Assembly (NCBI GenBank): GCA_023416315.1
Contig: JAEZIA010000199.1
Location: 1 to 7,820 of the forward strand
DNA length: 7,820 nucleotides
Direction: 5' to 3'
From: Actinomycetes bacterium
Lineage (GTDB): Bacteria > Actinomycetota > Actinomycetes > Mycobacteriales > Mycobacteriaceae
Shown here: piece after piece, positions 6,331 through 7,820 of the stretch
Position numbering within the stretch: position 1 is the stretch's first letter
How the letters are laid out: every line of letters starts with the position of its first letter
The notes under the pieces: model-generated
Told to the model about the DNA's origin: nothing
The model's input: only the letters and a program-made list of their open reading frames with translations
Database searches by the model: none
Translations under genes and position numbers: made by a program

Positions 6331-6338
6331 CATCGGCC

Positions 6339-7787
6339 GTGGTGCGGTCTACTTGTCACGTGGACGTCACCGTGGTCGGCAGTGGTCCCAACGGGTTGGC
6401 CGCCGCCGTCATCTGCGCGCGAGCGGGTCTGTCGGTACGCGTCGTCGAGGGCCAGTCGACGTTCGGCGGTGGTGCCCGCACCGCCACCGACCCCGAGTTC
6501 AGCGGTATCCGCCACGACGTCTGCTCGGCGGTGCACCCCTTGGCGCTGGCGTCGCCGTTCTTCGCCGAGTACGACCTCACCGCCCGCGGGGTGCAGCTGG
6601 TGGTACCGGAGGTTTCCTACGCCAACCCGCTGCCGAACCGCCCTGCTGCGATCGCGTACCACTCGTTGGAGCGCACCTGCGCCGAACTTGACGACGGCAG
6701 CTCGTGGCGTCGGCTCTTCGGACCGCTCGCCGAGCATCCCGACGGCGTCGTCGGGTTCTTCCTCGGCGACAAGCGGTCGCTGCCACCCGATCTGCCCACC
6801 ACCGTGCGGGCCGGCCTTCGGGTGCTCGCCCAGGGCAGCCCGGCCTGGAGTGCGCTGCGCGGGGAGGACGCCCGCGCGTTGTTCACCGGCGTTGGCGCCC
6901 ATGCCATTTCCACGATGCCGTCACCGGTGAACAGCGGCGCCGGCATCATGCTCGGCACGCTGGCGCACACCGCCGGCTGGCCGGTACCGGTCGGCGGCAG
7001 CCAGGCGATCGTCGATGCGATGCTCACCGATCTGCGCGCACACGGCGGTGAACTCGTCGTGGGCGAGCCGGTGACCTCCCCTCCCCCGGGCGTCGTGATC
7101 TATGACACCGCCCCGACCGCGCTGCTCGACATCTACGGTTCGCAGGTGCCAGACCGATACGCAAAGTCGTTGCGGCGCTATCGGTTTGGCCCGGGTGTGT
7201 GCAAGGTGGACTTCGTCCTGTCCGGGGACATTCCGTGGCGTGACCACCGGGTGGCGAGCGCACCGACCGTGCACATGGGTGGGACCAGAGCCCAGATGGC
7301 GCACGGCGAGGCCGACATCGCCGCCGGCAGGCATGCCGAATGGCCGATGACGTTGGCCGCGCTCCCGCACCTGTCCGATCCGTCGCGTATCGACTCCGCC
7401 GGCCGGCGGCCGCTGTGGACCTACGCCCATGTCCCGGCGAGCTCCACCGCGGACCTGACCGAGACCATCACCGGGTTGTTCGAGAAGGCCGCGCCGGGAT
7501 TCCGGGACCTGGTGCTGGCCTCGCGCTGCACGACGGCGGCGGAGATGTCCACCCACAACGCGAACTACGTCGGCGGGGACATCATCGTCGGCGGGGCGAC
7601 GCTGTTCGCCGCGATGGTTGGACCCACATTGCGCTGGAATCCGTGGACCACCCCGATCCCGAAGGCCTACCTCTGCTCGTCGGCCACCCCGCCCGGCACC
7701 GGGGTGCACGGCATGTCCGGCTATTACGCCGCACGCACCGTGCTCACGCGCGAATTCGGCCTGCCGATGCCGAGCCTCGCCCCTTAG
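6339..7787 (+). CDS. FAD-dependent oxidoreductase, phytoene-desaturase/PYROXD2-like
   Basis: This 482-residue flavoprotein is of the amine-oxidase/carotenoid-desaturase type. The N-terminal dinucleotide fold is clear: strand VDVTVVG, then G14-x-G16-x2-G19, and an acidic Glu37 ending the second strand (VRVVEGQ) to hold the FAD ribose. GGGARTAT at 43-50 is the usual flavin-contacting segment. Near the C-terminus, PPGTGVHGMSGYYAARTVL (451-469) is the second FAD motif of this family, with the GVHGM form common in PYROXD2-like proteins. HNANYVGGDIIVGG (406-419) is a further recognisable block. There are no membrane segments or signal peptide, so a cytosolic enzyme is likely. The substrate is unknown; no carotenoid or amine pathway genes are nearby. 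The M. tuberculosis equivalent (Rv2997, from memory) is listed only as a possible dehydrogenase. The start is a GTG, with 6339, 6342 and 6360 all possible; 6339 is chosen for its distance from the -10. The gene diverges from serA across 43 bases. Confidence 0.88.
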   Translation: MVRSTCHVDVTVVGSGPNGLAAAVICARAGLSVRVVEGQSTFGGGARTATDPEFSGIRHDVCSAVHPLALASPFFAEYDLTARGVQLVVPEVSYANPLPNRPAAIAYHSLERTCAELDDGSSWRRLFGPLAEHPDGVVGFFLGDKRSLPPDLPTTVRAGLRVLAQGSPAWSALRGEDARALFTGVGAHAISTMPSPVNSGAGIMLGTLAHTAGWPVPVGGSQAIVDAMLTDLRAHGGELVVGEPVTSPPPGVVIYDTAPTALLDIYGSQVPDRYAKSLRRYRFGPGVCKVDFVLSGDIPWRDHRVASAPTVHMGGTRAQMAHGEADIAAGRHAEWPMTLAALPHLSDPSRIDSAGRRPLWTYAHVPASSTADLTETITGLFEKAAPGFRDLVLASRCTTAAEMSTHNANYVGGDIIVGGATLFAAMVGPTLRWNPWTTPIPKAYLCSSATPPGTGVHGMSGYYAARTVLTREFGLPMPSLAP

Positions 7788-7795
7788 CGATTTCG

Positions 7796-7813
7796 GCGCG
7801 TTTTCGTTCGCGC
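7796..7813. terminator. Short hairpin after the FAD oxidoreductase, possibly half of a longer palindrome
   Basis: GCGCG (7796-7800) can pair with CGCGC (7809-7813) around the loop TTTTCGTT, starting 9 bases after the stop. No T-run follows inside the window. The sequence from 7789 to the window end could also be the left arm of a longer inverted repeat continuing past 7820, a design I associate with mycobacterial intergenic regions. The call is tentative. Confidence 0.3.
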
Positions 7814-7820
7814 AGCGGCG

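Noticed and set aside
4919..6691. 590-residue open frame on the plus strand, antisense to serA
   Set aside because: It lies opposite the complete serA with all catalytic motifs, shows low-complexity Arg/Gly/Val-rich composition and no domain, and runs on into the oxidoreductase in another frame. It is a high-GC shadow.
6921..7709. 262-residue minus-strand open frame opposite the FAD oxidoreductase
   Set aside because: It is Arg/Gly-rich without motifs and mirrors a gene with intact FAD-binding signatures.

Overview
The window looks like chromosomal core sequence from a mycobacterium (Mycobacterium or Mycolicibacterium). It is GC-rich, the genes are tightly packed with overlapping starts and stops, and GTG starts are common. 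The gene order and products match, from memory, the M. tuberculosis segment Rv2992c to Rv2997: gltX, a fumarylacetoacetate-hydrolase-family enzyme, an MFS transporter, leuB, serA and an FAD-dependent oxidoreductase. I see no mobile element, CRISPR array, prophage or sign of recent transfer. The species cannot be named from this window.

Layout. Bases 1-45 are the 5' part of a tRNA-Gln(CTG) on the minus strand, cut off by the window edge. A 114-base spacer separates it from gltX (minus, 160-1641). The upstream gene, an FAH-family hydrolase (minus, 1641-2417), ends in a TGATG overlap with the gltX start. A 106-base divergent intergenic region (2418-2523) follows. It holds a candidate leaderless promoter for the hydrolase, an 11-bp direct repeat with 21-bp periodicity and a 10-bp palindrome. 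The MFS transporter runs rightward (2524-3705) and collides tail-to-tail with leuB (minus, 3702-4712); both stop codons lie in one CTAG palindrome. serA (minus, 4709-6295) overlaps leuB by GTGA. A 43-base gap (6296-6338) carries what look like interlocking divergent promoters for serA and the FAD oxidoreductase (plus, 6339-7787). The last 33 bases are intergenic and include a short hairpin.

How the genes relate. GluRS and tRNA-Gln belong together functionally: mycobacteria lack glutaminyl-tRNA synthetase, so GluRS charges tRNA-Gln with Glu and GatCAB amidates it. SerA (first step of serine synthesis) and LeuB (third step of leucine synthesis) are translationally coupled NAD-dependent biosynthetic dehydrogenases. 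The FAH-family enzyme, the transporter and the FAD oxidoreductase have no assignable substrate from sequence alone.

I found no convincing new biological system. The parts most worth a second look are regulatory: the two divergent intergenic regions at 2418-2523 and 6296-6338.
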